This document shows positions 42,663 to 52,229 of a stretch of DNA of 64,000 nt, piece after piece. Within the stretch, counting starts at the first letter, position 1. Every line of letters begins with the position of its first letter. A model generated the notes under the pieces. The model worked only from the letters and a program-made list of their open reading frames with translations, was not told the DNA's origin and did not search any database. Source of the DNA: Plastoroseomonas hellenica (GTDB lineage: Bacteria; Pseudomonadota; Alphaproteobacteria; Acetobacterales; Acetobacteraceae). The stretch lies in assembly GCF_018129085.1 (NCBI RefSeq), contig NZ_JAAGBB010000011.1:62001-126000 (forward strand), written 5' to 3'. The translations under genes were made by a program, and so were the position numbers.

Positions 42663-42943
42663 TGGCGACCTCGGTCGACGCCGCGAGCGAGGTGCCGGGC
42701 TTCTCGGTTCCGGTCCATCGCGCGCTGACCGAGCACATCCTGCTCGGCGGCGCGCCGCGCTCGATCGCCATTCTGAACGGGACGCTGGCGGCGGCGCTCG
42801 GCCTAGGCCTGCGCCTCTGGCTGGTCGGCCTCGGTCTCTGGGCGATCGGTCACTTCGCCGCCGTCTGGGCCGCCAAGCGCGATCCGCAGTTCGTCGACGT
42901 GGTGCGCCGCCATCTGCGCATTCCCGGGCATCTGTCGGTTTGA
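42662..42943 (+). CDS. trbD: TrbD, VirB3-like membrane protein
   Basis: 93 residues. FSVPVHRALTEHILLGGAPRSIAILNGTLAAALGLGLRLW (pieces, 14-55) is the VirB3/TrbD pattern: a short N-terminus, one or two membrane helices (about 38-70) and the conserved DPQFVDVVRRHLRIPGHL end. It acts with TrbE at the inner membrane. Confidence 0.93.
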   Translation: MATSVDAASEVPGFSVPVHRALTEHILLGGAPRSIAILNGTLAAALGLGLRLWLVGLGLWAIGHFAAVWAAKRDPQFVDVVRRHLRIPGHLSV

Positions 42944-42955
42944 GGGCTCGCGGCC

Positions 42956-45412
42956 ATGATGAACCTTGCCGAATATCGCAACCGCAACACCCGGCTTGCC
43001 GACTTCCTTCCCTGGGTCGCGCTGGTCGGCGAAGGCGTCGTCCTCAACAAGGACGGCAGCCTGCAGCGCACCGCCCGGTTTCGCGGCCCCGACCTCGACA
43101 GCGCCGTGCCGGCCGAGTTGATCGCGGTCGCCGGACGGCTCAACAACGCCTTCCGCCGCCTCGGCTCCGGCTGGGCGATCTTCATCGAGGCGCAGCGGCA
43201 TGGCGCCGCCACCTATCCCGCCAGCGTGTTCGCCGACAGCGCCTCCGCGCTGGTCGACGCCGAACGCAAGGCAGACTTTGAGGAAGCGGGAGCGCATTTC
43301 GAGTCGAGCTACTTCCTGACCTTCCTCTACCTTCCGCCGGCCGAGGACGCCGCGCGCGCCGAGAGCTGGCTCTATGAGGGCCGCGATCATGCGGGCATCG
43401 ACGCCCACGAGATCCTGCGCGGCTTCGTCGATCGCACCGATCGCATCCTCCAGCTCATCGACGCGTTCATGCCGGAATGCGCCTGGCTTGATGACGCTGA
43501 GACGCTGACCTTCCTGCATTCGACGGTCTCGACCAAACGCCATCGCGTCCGCGTGCCCGAGACGCCGATGTATCTCGACGCGCTGCTCGCCGACCAGCCG
43601 CTCACCGGCGGCCTCGAGCCGCGCCTCGGCGACGCGCATCTGCGTATCCTCACCGTCGTTGGCTTTCCGACGGCGACCACGCCTGGCATTCTCGACGAGC
43701 TGAACCGCTTGGCTTTTCCCTACCGCTGGTCGACCAGGGCCGTTCTCCTCGACAAGACCGACGGCATCAAGCTGCTGACCAAGATCCGCCGGCAATGGTT
43801 CGCCAAGCGCAAGTCGATCGCCGCCATCCTCAAGGAGGTGATGACCAACGAGGCCAGCGTGCTGGTCGATACCGACGCCGCCAATAAGGCCGCGGACGCC
43901 GACATGGCGCTGCAGGAGCTCGGCGCGGACTATGCCGGCCAAGCCTATGTCACGGCGACGATCACCGTCTGGGACGACGATCCGCGCATTGCCGCCGAGA
44001 AGCTGCGTCTCGTCGAGAAGGTCATCCAGGGCCGCGACTTCACCGCCATGCCCGAGACCATCAACGCGGTCGACGCCTGGCTCGGCTCGCTGCCGGGCCA
44101 CGTCTACGCCAATGTCCGCCAGCCCCCAATCAACACGCTCAATCTCGCCCACATGATCCCGCTGTCGGCGGTATGGGCGGGACCGGAGCGGGACGAGCAT
44201 CTGGCAGGGCCCCCACTGCTCTTCGGCAAGACCGAAGGCTCGACCCCGTTCCGGCTTTCCATTCACGTCGGCGACGTTGGTCACACGCTGATTGTCGGCC
44301 CGACCGGCGCCGGAAAATCCGTGCTGCTGGCCCTGATGGCGCTGCAGTTCCGCCGCTACGAGCGGTCTCAGGTCTTCGCCTTCGATTTCGGCGGCTCGAT
44401 CCGCGCCGCGGCGCTCGCCATGCGCGGCGACTGGCACGATCTCGGCGGCGGGTTCACCGAAGGCGCCGAGGACAGCGTCTCGCTCCAACCGCTGGCCCGG
44501 ATCGACGATGTCGCGGAGCGCGCCTGGACGGCCGACTGGCTGACAGCGATCCTCGGGCGCGAGAGCGTCACCATCACTCCCGAGGTAAAGGAGCATCTGT
44601 GGTCGGCGCTCACCTCGCTCGCCTCAGCGCCGGTCGGCGAACGCACGCTGACCGGCCTATCGGTTCTGCTCCAGTCGAACGACCTCAAACAAGCGATGCA
44701 GCCCTTCTGCGTCGGCGGCCCCTACGGCCGGCTGCTCGACGCCGAAACCGAGCATCTCGGCGAAGCCTCAATCCAGGTGTTCGAGACCGAGGGCTTGATC
44801 GGGACCGGCGCCGCTGCTGCGGTCCTCGCCTATCTCTTCCACCGCATCGAAGACCGGCTCGACGGCCGGCCCACGCTGCTGATCGTCGATGAAGGCTGGC
44901 TCGCACTCGATGACGAGGGCTTCGCGGGTCAGCTCCGCGAATGGCTAAAGACTCTGCGCAAGAAGAACGCCAGCGTGATCTTCGCCACCCAGTCGCTGTC
45001 GGACATCGACGGCTCGGCGATCGCGCCGGCCATCATCGAGAGCTGCCTCACTCGCATCCTGTTGCCGAACGAACGCGCGATCGAGCCGCAGATCACCGCG
45101 ATCTATCGCCGGTTCGGATTGAACGATCGCCAGATCGAGATCCTCGCCCGCGCCATACCGAAGCGCGACTATTACTGCCAATCACGACGCGGCAATCGCC
45201 TGTTCGAGTTGGGGCTCTCGGACGTCGCGCTCGCGCTCTGCGCCGCCTCATCGAAGCAGCACCAAGCGCTGATTGCAGAGGTGCATGCCCGCAGCGGCAC
45301 CGACGGCTTCCTGCGTGAATGGCTCGCCGAAAACCGTCTCGCCTGGGCGGCCGATCTCATCGCCGATCTCACCAACGTCATCCCCCAAACCGACCCGGAG
45401 GTACGCTCATGA
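42956..45412 (+). CDS. trbE: TrbE, VirB4-type ATPase
   Basis: 818 residues; a second ATG at 42959 is possible. The N-terminal CagE/TrbE domain (LADFLPWVALVGEGVVLNKDGSLQRTARFRGPDLDS in pieces, 14-50) is followed by the VirB4 ATPase: Walker A GPTGAGKSVLL (448-458), Walker B LLIVDEGWLALDD, and FATQSLSDI. VirB4 proteins drive pilin extraction and substrate passage. It overlaps trbJ by ATGA. The long open frame on the opposite strand here is a GC-bias shadow. Confidence 0.96.
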   Translation: MMNLAEYRNRNTRLADFLPWVALVGEGVVLNKDGSLQRTARFRGPDLDSAVPAELIAVAGRLNNAFRRLGSGWAIFIEAQRHGAATYPASVFADSASALVDAERKADFEEAGAHFESSYFLTFLYLPPAEDAARAESWLYEGRDHAGIDAHEILRGFVDRTDRILQLIDAFMPECAWLDDAETLTFLHSTVSTKRHRVRVPETPMYLDALLADQPLTGGLEPRLGDAHLRILTVVGFPTATTPGILDELNRLAFPYRWSTRAVLLDKTDGIKLLTKIRRQWFAKRKSIAAILKEVMTNEASVLVDTDAANKAADADMALQELGADYAGQAYVTATITVWDDDPRIAAEKLRLVEKVIQGRDFTAMPETINAVDAWLGSLPGHVYANVRQPPINTLNLAHMIPLSAVWAGPERDEHLAGPPLLFGKTEGSTPFRLSIHVGDVGHTLIVGPTGAGKSVLLALMALQFRRYERSQVFAFDFGGSIRAAALAMRGDWHDLGGGFTEGAEDSVSLQPLARIDDVAERAWTADWLTAILGRESVTITPEVKEHLWSALTSLASAPVGERTLTGLSVLLQSNDLKQAMQPFCVGGPYGRLLDAETEHLGEASIQVFETEGLIGTGAAAAVLAYLFHRIEDRLDGRPTLLIVDEGWLALDDEGFAGQLREWLKTLRKKNASVIFATQSLSDIDGSAIAPAIIESCLTRILLPNERAIEPQITAIYRRFGLNDRQIEILARAIPKRDYYCQSRRGNRLFELGLSDVALALCAASSKQHQALIAEVHARSGTDGFLREWLAENRLAWAADLIADLTNVIPQTDPEVRS

Positions 45413-46182
45413 CCCGTTCCGTTCATTCCCGGTCCCGCGCCATGCGCGTCGCCGCAGCTCTGCTCGCCACGCCGGTGGCGCTGTCGCCGATCCTCAGCAC
45501 CCCGGCCGCGGCGCAGTGGATCGTTTATGACCCGACCAACTACGTTCAGAACGTCCTGTCGGCCGCCCGAGCGCTTCAGCAGATCAACAACCAGATCACT
45601 TCGTTGCAGAACGAAGCGACAATGCTGATCAACCAGGCGCGCAATCTCGCAAGCCTGCCCTATTCCTCACTCCAGCAGCTCCAGCAATCGGTCCAGCGCA
45701 CCCAGCAGCTTCTGAGCCAAGCGCAGCGCATCGCCTATGACGTCCAGAACATCGATCAGGCGTTCCAGACCACCTACGGCAACGCGTCGATGTCGGCCTC
45801 CGATCAACAACTCGTCACCCAGGCGCGCGAGCGTTGGCAGAACACGGTTGGCGGGCTTCAGGACGCGATGCGCGTCCAGGCCGGCGTGATCGGCAACATC
45901 GACACCAACCGCACCCAAATGTCGGCGCTGGTCGGCCAGAGCCAGGGCGCGCCCGGCGCGCTGCAGGCGATGCAGGCCGGCAACCAGCTCCTCGCGCTTC
46001 AGGCGCAGCAGCTTGCTGATCTCACCGCCGTTGTCTCCGCCAATGGCCGCGCGCAGGCGCTAGCCGATGCGGAGCGCGCCGCGGCCGCTGAACAGGGTCG
46101 CGAGCAACGCCGCCGCTTCCTGACGCCGGGCTCCGGCTATCAGGCTGGCAACGCCCGCATGTTCTCCAACAGCGGCAATTGA
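45409..46182 (+). CDS. trbJ: TrbJ, VirB5-like channel component
   Basis: 257 residues. A signal peptide (cleavage near STPAAAQW, residue 35) leads to a periplasmic, coiled-coil-rich protein with many Gln (NQITSLQNEATMLINQARNLASLP, QQLQQSVQRTQQLLSQAQR). WIVYDPTNYVQNVLSAARALQQI is the TrbJ family start. It is a minor pilus component that may contact recipients. Confidence 0.93.
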   Translation: MTRSVHSRSRAMRVAAALLATPVALSPILSTPAAAQWIVYDPTNYVQNVLSAARALQQINNQITSLQNEATMLINQARNLASLPYSSLQQLQQSVQRTQQLLSQAQRIAYDVQNIDQAFQTTYGNASMSASDQQLVTQARERWQNTVGGLQDAMRVQAGVIGNIDTNRTQMSALVGQSQGAPGALQAMQAGNQLLALQAQQLADLTAVVSANGRAQALADAERAAAAEQGREQRRRFLTPGSGYQAGNARMFSNSGN

Positions 46183-46192
46183 GGGCGCGCCG

Positions 46193-46552
46193 ATGGACGG
46201 CAAGATGCTCGCGCGCCTCGGGGCCGTGGTGTTCGCTGGGGTCGCGATCACTGCGACCGCGATCGAGATAACCCGGAAAGAGGAGCCGGCGGAGAGCTGG
46301 GCTTCGTCACGGCCGAACACGGCTCCGTTCGACCCGTTGCGCGACGAGCTGTTCCGCTGCCAAGCCCTCGGCGAGGCCGGGCCGCGCGACGCGGCCTGCC
46401 TGCGGGCCTGGGCGGAGAACCGGCGTCGCTTTCTCGCCCCCGACGCTCGCCCCGCCGAACGCCTGCCGGACGCCGCGCCGGCTCCGCATCCGCCAGCGGA
46501 AGCAGCGGCCCCCGCCGAGCCAGCTCCGGTCCCGCCGACCGAGACGCGGTAG
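46193..46552 (+). CDS. trbK: TrbK-like entry-exclusion family protein
   Basis: 119 residues. An N-terminal membrane helix (about 7-24, LGAVVFAGVAITATAIEIT) is followed by FDPLRDELFRCQALGEAGPRDAACLRAWAENRRRFL (pieces, 45-80) with two conserved Cys, the TrbK-alt pattern. The C-terminus is Pro/Ala-rich. TrbK proteins can mediate entry exclusion, but this variant lacks an evident lipobox. Position between trbJ and trbL is standard. Confidence 0.85.
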   Translation: MDGKMLARLGAVVFAGVAITATAIEITRKEEPAESWASSRPNTAPFDPLRDELFRCQALGEAGPRDAACLRAWAENRRRFLAPDARPAERLPDAAPAPHPPAEAAAPAEPAPVPPTETR

Positions 46553-46556
46553 AGTC

Positions 46557-47921
46557 ATGGGCAACACCGGCGTCATCGACCATTTCCTCGAGGTCTTCAC
46601 CCGCTACATCGATTCCGGCTTCGGCCTGCTCGGCGGCGAAGTCGCGTTCATCGCCACGACGCTGATCGTGATCGATGTGACGCTCGCCGCGCTGTTCTGG
46701 TCTTGGGGAGCGGACGACGACATCATCGCGCGGCTGGTGAAGAAGACGCTGTTCGTCGGCGTGTTCGCCTACATCATCGGCAACTGGAATAACCTCGCTC
46801 GCATCGTCTTCGAGAGCTTTGCCGGCCTCGGCCTCAAGGCCAGCGGCACCGGCTTCACCACCGCCGACCTGCTTCGCCCGGGCAAGGTGGCGCAAACTGG
46901 CCTCGACGCTGGCCGCCCGCTCCTGGATTCGATCTCCGGCCTGATGGGCTACTGGTCCTTCTTCGAGAACTTCATCCAAATCGCCTGCATGTTCCTCGCC
47001 TGGGCGCTGGTGCTGCTCGCCTTCTTCATCCTCGCCATCCAGCTCTTCGTTACGCTCATCGAATTCAAGCTGACGACGCTCGCCGGCTTCGTGCTCATTC
47101 CGTTCGGCCTGTTCGGCAAGTCCGCCTTCATGGCCGAGCGGGTGCTGGGCAACGTCATCTCCTCGGGCATCAAGGTGCTCGTCCTCGCCGTCATTATCGG
47201 CATCGGCTCGACGCTGTTTTCCGAGTTCACCGCGGGCTTCGGCGGCGCAACGCCGTCAATCGACCAAGCCATGGCGATCGTGCTCGCCGCGCTCTCGCTC
47301 CTCGGCCTTGGCATCTTCGGCCCTGGCATCGCCAACGGTCTCGTCTCTGGCGGCCCGCAGCTCAGCGCGGGTGCGGCCGTCGGCACGGGTATGGCGGCAG
47401 GCGGCATGATCGCCGCCGGCGTCGGAGCGGTTGGCGCGGTCGCGTCCGGCGGCGCCGCACTTGCCGGTGGCGCTGCCGCCGCTGCCCGCGGCGGTGCGGC
47501 GGTCGCCGGCGGAGCCTCCACCGCTTACAGCCTCGGCGCAGCCGGGCAGTCGGGCGCGGCTGGCGTGGCGTCGGGCCTTGGAGGTGTGGCCCGCGCGGGC
47601 GGTAGCGCCGCCACCTCGCCGCTCCGTCGCGCCGCCTCGCGCGCTGCCGAGAGCATGCGATCGAGCTTCGAGGCGGGCGGCAAGGCCGCGTTCGAAGCGA
47701 CGGGCGGCTCCTCGACGATGGGCACGACCGGCGGTGAGGCGGCCGCAGACGACGCCGGCGCACCCAACCCCGCGCCGGCCGGCGGGCCACCCGAATGGGC
47801 GAAGCGCATGCGCCGTACGCAACGCATGACCCACGCCGTCCAGGCCACCGCGCATGCTGTCCGGTCCGGTGATGCCCATGGCGGCGGCTCCTCCGTCAAT
47901 CTCTCCGAAGGCGACCGCTGA
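46557..47921 (+). CDS. trbL: TrbL, VirB6-like polytopic channel protein
   Basis: 454 residues. Several membrane segments lie between about 25 and 270 (LLGGEVAFIATTLIVIDVTLAALFW, KTLFVGVFAYIIGNW, LAWALVLLAFFILAIQLFVTLIEF, VLVLAVIIGIGSTLF). A Gly/Ala-rich region follows (about 270-370), and a hydrophilic tail. It forms the inner-membrane part of the channel, as VirB6 does. The stop overlaps the trbF ATG. Confidence 0.95.
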   Translation: MGNTGVIDHFLEVFTRYIDSGFGLLGGEVAFIATTLIVIDVTLAALFWSWGADDDIIARLVKKTLFVGVFAYIIGNWNNLARIVFESFAGLGLKASGTGFTTADLLRPGKVAQTGLDAGRPLLDSISGLMGYWSFFENFIQIACMFLAWALVLLAFFILAIQLFVTLIEFKLTTLAGFVLIPFGLFGKSAFMAERVLGNVISSGIKVLVLAVIIGIGSTLFSEFTAGFGGATPSIDQAMAIVLAALSLLGLGIFGPGIANGLVSGGPQLSAGAAVGTGMAAGGMIAAGVGAVGAVASGGAALAGGAAAAARGGAAVAGGASTAYSLGAAGQSGAAGVASGLGGVARAGGSAATSPLRRAASRAAESMRSSFEAGGKAAFEATGGSSTMGTTGGEAAADDAGAPNPAPAGGPPEWAKRMRRTQRMTHAVQATAHAVRSGDAHGGGSSVNLSEGDR

Positions 47922-48604
47922 TGTTCAAACGACCCTCCACTCACTATGGCAAAGTCACCGAACCCGAAACGCCCTATCAACGCGCTGCACAGGTCTGGGA
48001 CGAGCGTATCGGCGCCTCCCGTGTTCAGGCGAAGAACTGGCGGCTGATGGCCTTCGGGTCGCTGATCCTGTCGGCGGGCTTCGCAGCCGCCCTGGTCTGG
48101 CAGTCGGCGCGCGGGACGATCGTGCCTTGGGTGGTGCAGGTCGACCGGCTCGGCCAAGCGCAGGCCGTGGCGCCCGCCGTCGCCGACTATCGCCCGACCG
48201 ACCCGCAGGTCGCCTTCCACCTGGCGCGCTTCATCGAGCAGGTCCGCTCGATTCCGGCCGACGCCATCATCGTGCGGCAGAACTGGCTGCGCGCCTACGA
48301 CTTCACGACCGACCGTGGCGCGGCGGCGCTCAACGACTATGCGCGGGCCAACGACCCCTTCACCAAGGTCGGCCGCCAGCAGGTCGCCGTCGAGGTCTCC
48401 AGCGTCATCCGCGCCTCTCCGGACAGCTTCCGTGTCGCCTGGGTCGAGCGCCGCTACGAGAACGGGCAGCTCGCCACGACCGAGCGCTGGACCGCGATCC
48501 TTACGATCGTGGTGCAGGTCCCGCGCAACGCCGACCGGCTCAGGGCGAACCCGCTCGGCATCTACGTCAACGCCATCAACTGGTCACGGGAGCTTGGTCA
48601 ATGA
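47921..48604 (+). CDS. trbF: TrbF, VirB8-like assembly protein
   Basis: 227 residues. TPYQRAAQVWDERIGASRVQAKNWRLMAFG leads into one membrane helix (about 43-62) and a periplasmic NTF2-like domain (VAFHLARFIEQVRSIPADAI, RTERWTAILTIVVQVPR-like, NPLGIYVNAINWSREL). VirB8/TrbF proteins nucleate channel assembly. It overlaps trbG by ATGA. Confidence 0.95.
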   Translation: MFKRPSTHYGKVTEPETPYQRAAQVWDERIGASRVQAKNWRLMAFGSLILSAGFAAALVWQSARGTIVPWVVQVDRLGQAQAVAPAVADYRPTDPQVAFHLARFIEQVRSIPADAIIVRQNWLRAYDFTTDRGAAALNDYARANDPFTKVGRQQVAVEVSSVIRASPDSFRVAWVERRYENGQLATTERWTAILTIVVQVPRNADRLRANPLGIYVNAINWSRELGQ

Positions 48605-49650
48605 AGCCGTCTTTCCGTAAAGCCGGAAACCCGGCTTCGCACTTTTCCGCCGTCCCGACATTGCGCAGAGGCGCATTGCCGATTCTGATGCTGGCGACGA
48701 CGGCGCTCGCCGGCTGCGCCACCACCAATCCGCCGCCGGAAATCTCCTACGACGCCGCCGCGCCTGCCATGCTGACGGTCGACCCGCCCGCGCCGGTCAC
48801 CGTCGTCGAGGTGCCGCGACCGCTTCCGCTGCCCGGGCAGATGCAGCGCGTCGAGCGCTCCCGATCGACACCCGAGCCGGCCGATCCGACCGCACGTGTC
48901 AACCAGGCCAACGCCGCCGCCCGCATGCAGCCCGTGCGAAACGGCTTCATCAACTCGATGCAAGTCTATCCGTTCGTCCAGGGCGCACTCTATCAGGTCT
49001 ACACCGCTGTCGGTCAGATCACCGACATCGCGCTGCAGCCGGGCGAGCAGCTCGTCGGCTCCGGCCCGGTCGCCGCGGGCGACACGGTGCGCTGGATCAT
49101 CGGCGACACGCAGAGCGGCGCGGGAGCCACCCAACAGGTCCATATCCTGGTCAAGCCGACCCGCCCGGAGCTGATGACCAATCTCGTCATCAACACCAAT
49201 CTTCGCACCTATCACATGGAGCTGCGCTCGACGGAGCGCACCTACATGGCTTCGGTCTCCTGGCAATATCCGCAGGACCAGCTCATCGCGTTGCGCAGGC
49301 AAAACCAGGAGGCACAGGCCGCACAACCCGTCGCCACCGGGATTGATCTCGCCAACATCAATTTCCGCTACGAGGTGACCGGCGACCGCGCGCCCTGGCG
49401 TCCGCTGCGTGCTTATGATGACGGCCGTCAGGTGTTCATCGAATTCCCGCGCGGGATCGCCCAAGGCGAGATGCCGCCGCTGTTCGTGGTCGGGCCCGAG
49501 GGCAACACGTCGGAGCTCGTCAACTACCGTGTCCGCGGCAACTACATGATCGTCGACCGGCTCTTCGCCGCCGCCGAACTGCGCTTTGGCTCCGGTGACC
49601 ACCAGAAGCGCGTCCGGATCGTGCGTACCGACGGGAGGCCGGCGTCGTGA
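48601..49650 (+). CDS. trbG: TrbG, VirB9-like outer-membrane core protein
   Basis: 349 residues. The lipoprotein-type signal LMLATTALAGC (Cys near residue 39) suggests outer-membrane anchoring. The N-terminal part is Pro-rich; VirB9-type beta domains follow (YPFVQGALYQVYTAVGQITDIALQPGEQLVG, and FIEFPRGIAQGEMPPLFVVGPEG, LVNYRVRGNYMIVDRLF). It forms the core complex with TrbI. It overlaps trbI (GTGA). Confidence 0.95.
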   Translation: MKPSFRKAGNPASHFSAVPTLRRGALPILMLATTALAGCATTNPPPEISYDAAAPAMLTVDPPAPVTVVEVPRPLPLPGQMQRVERSRSTPEPADPTARVNQANAAARMQPVRNGFINSMQVYPFVQGALYQVYTAVGQITDIALQPGEQLVGSGPVAAGDTVRWIIGDTQSGAGATQQVHILVKPTRPELMTNLVINTNLRTYHMELRSTERTYMASVSWQYPQDQLIALRRQNQEAQAAQPVATGIDLANINFRYEVTGDRAPWRPLRAYDDGRQVFIEFPRGIAQGEMPPLFVVGPEGNTSELVNYRVRGNYMIVDRLFAAAELRFGSGDHQKRVRIVRTDGRPAS

Positions 49651-50873
49651 GCGAGACGAATCCCCGGAAAGAAGAGCCGGATGACGATGCCCGGCCGCTG
49701 ACCGGAGAGCCGGTCAGTCCCGCGGCCATGCGCCTGCGCGCGGAGCCACCCCGGGTCACCCGCCTGTCGCGAAAGGTGCTGGCAGGCCTCGGCCTGGTCG
49801 CTAGCGTCGGGATCGGCGGCGCCCTCGTCTACGCGCTTCAGACCCGCGATGGCGGTCGGTCGAACGAGGAACTCTATTCGACCGAGAACCGTCCGACCGC
49901 CGACGGCATCGCCGGACTGCCGCGCGACTACTCCGGCGTGCCTCAGCTCGGGCCACCGCTGCCCGGTGATCTCGGCCGGCCGATGCTCGAGGCGCAAAAC
50001 CGAGGTCAGCCCGTGCCGGCGCCCGGGGCCGCCGCCCCCAATCCTGGCATCAGCGCAGAGGAGCAGCGCCGGCTTCAGGAGCTGGAATCGGCACGAACCG
50101 CGCGTCTGTTCGCTCCGACAGAGACCAGAACAGCCAATCAGGCGCCGGCGGCGCCGACCGGCACGGCAACCCCGCCCATACCGGATCTCACCGGCCTCGG
50201 TCTGGCGCCGACGCCAGCGACGCCCACAGCTCAGGATCGCCAGAACGCCTTCCTCAACGCCGCCGCTGACCGCCGCACCGTTGCGCCCGATCGCGTCGCA
50301 GCGCCGGCCTCGCCAAACATTCTGCAGGCTGGCGCCGTGATTTCCGCCGCGCTGATCACTGGGATCCGCTCCGACCTCCCAGGCCAGATTACCGCTCAGG
50401 TGACAGAGAACATCTATGATAGTCCGACCGGCCGCATCCTGCTCGTCCCGCAGGGCACGCGCGTCATCGGCCAATACGACAACAACGTTCAGTTCGGTCA
50501 GAGCCGGGTGCTGCTCGTCTGGAACCGGCTCATCATGCCGAACGGACGCTCGATCGTGCTCGAGCGCCAGCCGGGCGCCGACTCCGAAGGCTATGCGGGG
50601 CTCCAGGACGGCGTCGACTATCACTGGTGGGATCTCGCCAAGGCGGCGGGCCTGTCGACGCTGCTCAGCGTCGGCGCCGAGCTCGCCACCAATGACGACG
50701 ATCGCCTGATCCAGGCGATCCGCAATGGCGGTCAGGACACGATCAATGACGCCGGTCAGCAGATCGTCCGCCGCCAGCTCAATGTCGCGCCGACCCTGAC
50801 GATCCGGCCCGGATTTCCAGTCCGCGTGATCGTCACCAGAGATCTCGTACTCGAACCATATGGAGGCTCGTGA
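49647..50873 (+). CDS. trbI: TrbI, VirB10-like core protein
   Basis: 408 residues from GTG 49647. A cytoplasmic start, one membrane helix (about 48-67, VLAGLGLVASVGIGGALVYAL), a long Pro-rich periplasmic linker (about 85-200), and the C-terminal VirB10 domain (LQAGAVISAALITGIRSDLPGQITAQVTENIYDS, LVPQGTRVIGQYDNNVQFGQSRVLLVWNRL, in pieces; FPVRVIVTRDLVLEPY) are all visible. It bridges inner and outer membranes. It overlaps the DUF2274 gene by ATGA-type contact. Confidence 0.95.
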   Translation: MSETNPRKEEPDDDARPLTGEPVSPAAMRLRAEPPRVTRLSRKVLAGLGLVASVGIGGALVYALQTRDGGRSNEELYSTENRPTADGIAGLPRDYSGVPQLGPPLPGDLGRPMLEAQNRGQPVPAPGAAAPNPGISAEEQRRLQELESARTARLFAPTETRTANQAPAAPTGTATPPIPDLTGLGLAPTPATPTAQDRQNAFLNAAADRRTVAPDRVAAPASPNILQAGAVISAALITGIRSDLPGQITAQVTENIYDSPTGRILLVPQGTRVIGQYDNNVQFGQSRVLLVWNRLIMPNGRSIVLERQPGADSEGYAGLQDGVDYHWWDLAKAAGLSTLLSVGAELATNDDDRLIQAIRNGGQDTINDAGQQIVRRQLNVAPTLTIRPGFPVRVIVTRDLVLEPYGGS

Positions 50874-51094
50874 TGCCGAAGCTCAGGCTCGGTCCAATCG
50901 TCGATGACAAGCCCTTGAAAGTCACGCTCGACCTGCCAGCGTCGCTTCATCGAGACCTTGCCGCCTATGCCGAGGCACTGGGCCGTGAGCAGGGGCGCCC
51001 GATCGCGGATCCGGTGAGACTGATCGTGCCGATGCTCGAGCGATTCATCGCATCAGATCGAGGCTTCGCAAAGGCGAAGCGCACACCGTCATAA
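50873..51094 (+). CDS. DUF2274 protein, last gene of the trb operon
   Basis: 73 residues with the DUF2274 pattern: KLRLGPIVDDKPLKVTLDLPASLHRDLAAYAEAL, then PVRLIVPMLERFIASDRGF. The strand-helix-helix layout resembles ribbon-helix-helix proteins. It normally closes trb operons of this type. Its function is unknown; autoregulation of the operon is possible. It is the last gene that clearly belongs to the ICE backbone in the window. Confidence 0.88.
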   Translation: MPKLRLGPIVDDKPLKVTLDLPASLHRDLAAYAEALGREQGRPIADPVRLIVPMLERFIASDRGFAKAKRTPS

Positions 51095-51164
51095 CGCGGC
51101 AAGATTCTACCAGTCGACTTCCTGCGGCACGCCGTCGATGCATCCCGCTGTGCCCCTCTGCCCC

Positions 51165-52124
51165 TTAAACACGGCGCGCAGGGGTCGTGCTCAAATCCAG
51201 CAGCCGCTTCAGCACTGGGTTCTGATTATCCGAGGACCAGACAGCGCTCCAGCGAATGCTCTCATTACGCGGGAAGATGGGGACAAACGTAACGCCAGGA
51301 TAAGTGGCGCCTAATGTTGAACTCGCCGCCAGAGTCAGGCCGTACTTCCTGCCCACCAAGTTGATGAGGTTTTCGCGACCGACACTATGTACCGAAATTT
51401 TCGGGTGAAAACCAAGAGCAGAGACGTTCCGTACGATGATGTCATCGACCTCCGGTCCGTGAACATCCGAGCAAATGAGGAACGTCTCGTTGCGAAGGTC
51501 ATTCCAGGTTACCCCTTCGCGGGTCGCCAGTCGGTGTTGTGTCGACATCGCGACGAACAGCTCTTCGTCCCAGACGTGTTTGGCCTCGCAACCGGGAAGA
51601 CGAGGCTCGCCTGGAATAAAAGCGATGTCGAGACGACCGCTCAATACGCACGCGGCGTTCGCCTGCGAAGTGGCCTCCTGCAGTCTAACCTCGACTTTCG
51701 GGAACTTGCATCGGAAGGCCTCGAGAATATCGCCCAGCCCCCCCTGCGCGAGAGAGGCGACCAAGCCGATTCTCAATTCTCCTGCGTCGCCGCGCTGGAC
51801 AAGCGCCATTTCGTTGACCGCCTGGCGAAGATGTTCCGCGCCCACCGCAGCGGCCCGCATAAACCTTTCCCCCATCACCGTTGGTTTGGCGCCAGTCCGT
51901 TTCCGCTCGAATAGCGGCGCCCCGAGTCTACGTTCGAGCAACTTAATCCGTCGGCTGACGGTCGATTGCGAGAGGCTAAGACTCTCGGCAGCGCGGCGAA
52001 AGCTTCCGTGCTCGGCGACGAGCATCGCATATTTCAGATAACGAAGATCGAATGCGAGATCGGGCACTCCGATGTGTCTTTCGAGCGTATTGTTGGTCTG
52101 GGTTAGTAATGCGCTGCTCTGCAT
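51165..52124 (-). CDS. LysR-type transcriptional regulator A
   Basis: About 319 residues from the ATG 52124; a GTG at 52166 would add 14. The N-terminal winged helix (LRYLKYAMLVAEHGSFRRAAESLSLSQSTVSRRIKLLERRLGAPLFERKRTGAKPT in pieces) is standard LysR, and the substrate-binding domain follows (LRIGLVASLAQGGLGDILEAF). It converges on the trb operon and is separated by 105 bases from the FMN reductase gene upstream on the same strand. Target and inducer cannot be deduced. Confidence 0.9.
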   Translation of the reverse strand: MQSSALLTQTNNTLERHIGVPDLAFDLRYLKYAMLVAEHGSFRRAAESLSLSQSTVSRRIKLLERRLGAPLFERKRTGAKPTVMGERFMRAAAVGAEHLRQAVNEMALVQRGDAGELRIGLVASLAQGGLGDILEAFRCKFPKVEVRLQEATSQANAACVLSGRLDIAFIPGEPRLPGCEAKHVWDEELFVAMSTQHRLATREGVTWNDLRNETFLICSDVHGPEVDDIIVRNVSALGFHPKISVHSVGRENLINLVGRKYGLTLAASSTLGATYPGVTFVPIFPRNESIRWSAVWSSDNQNPVLKRLLDLSTTPARRV

Positions 52125-52229
52125 CTGGTCGCGGAGAACCTGTGGCGGGCTTCCCCTTGCCGCCACAGACGACCACCAGCCGGCATTTCAGACGAGGTCG
52201 ACGCCGCCGGGGCGCGATCACCGACTTTT

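Noticed and set aside
42803-44596. 597-codon frame opposite trbD and trbE
   Set aside because: A GC-bias shadow of trbE; the trb genes on the other strand are unambiguous.
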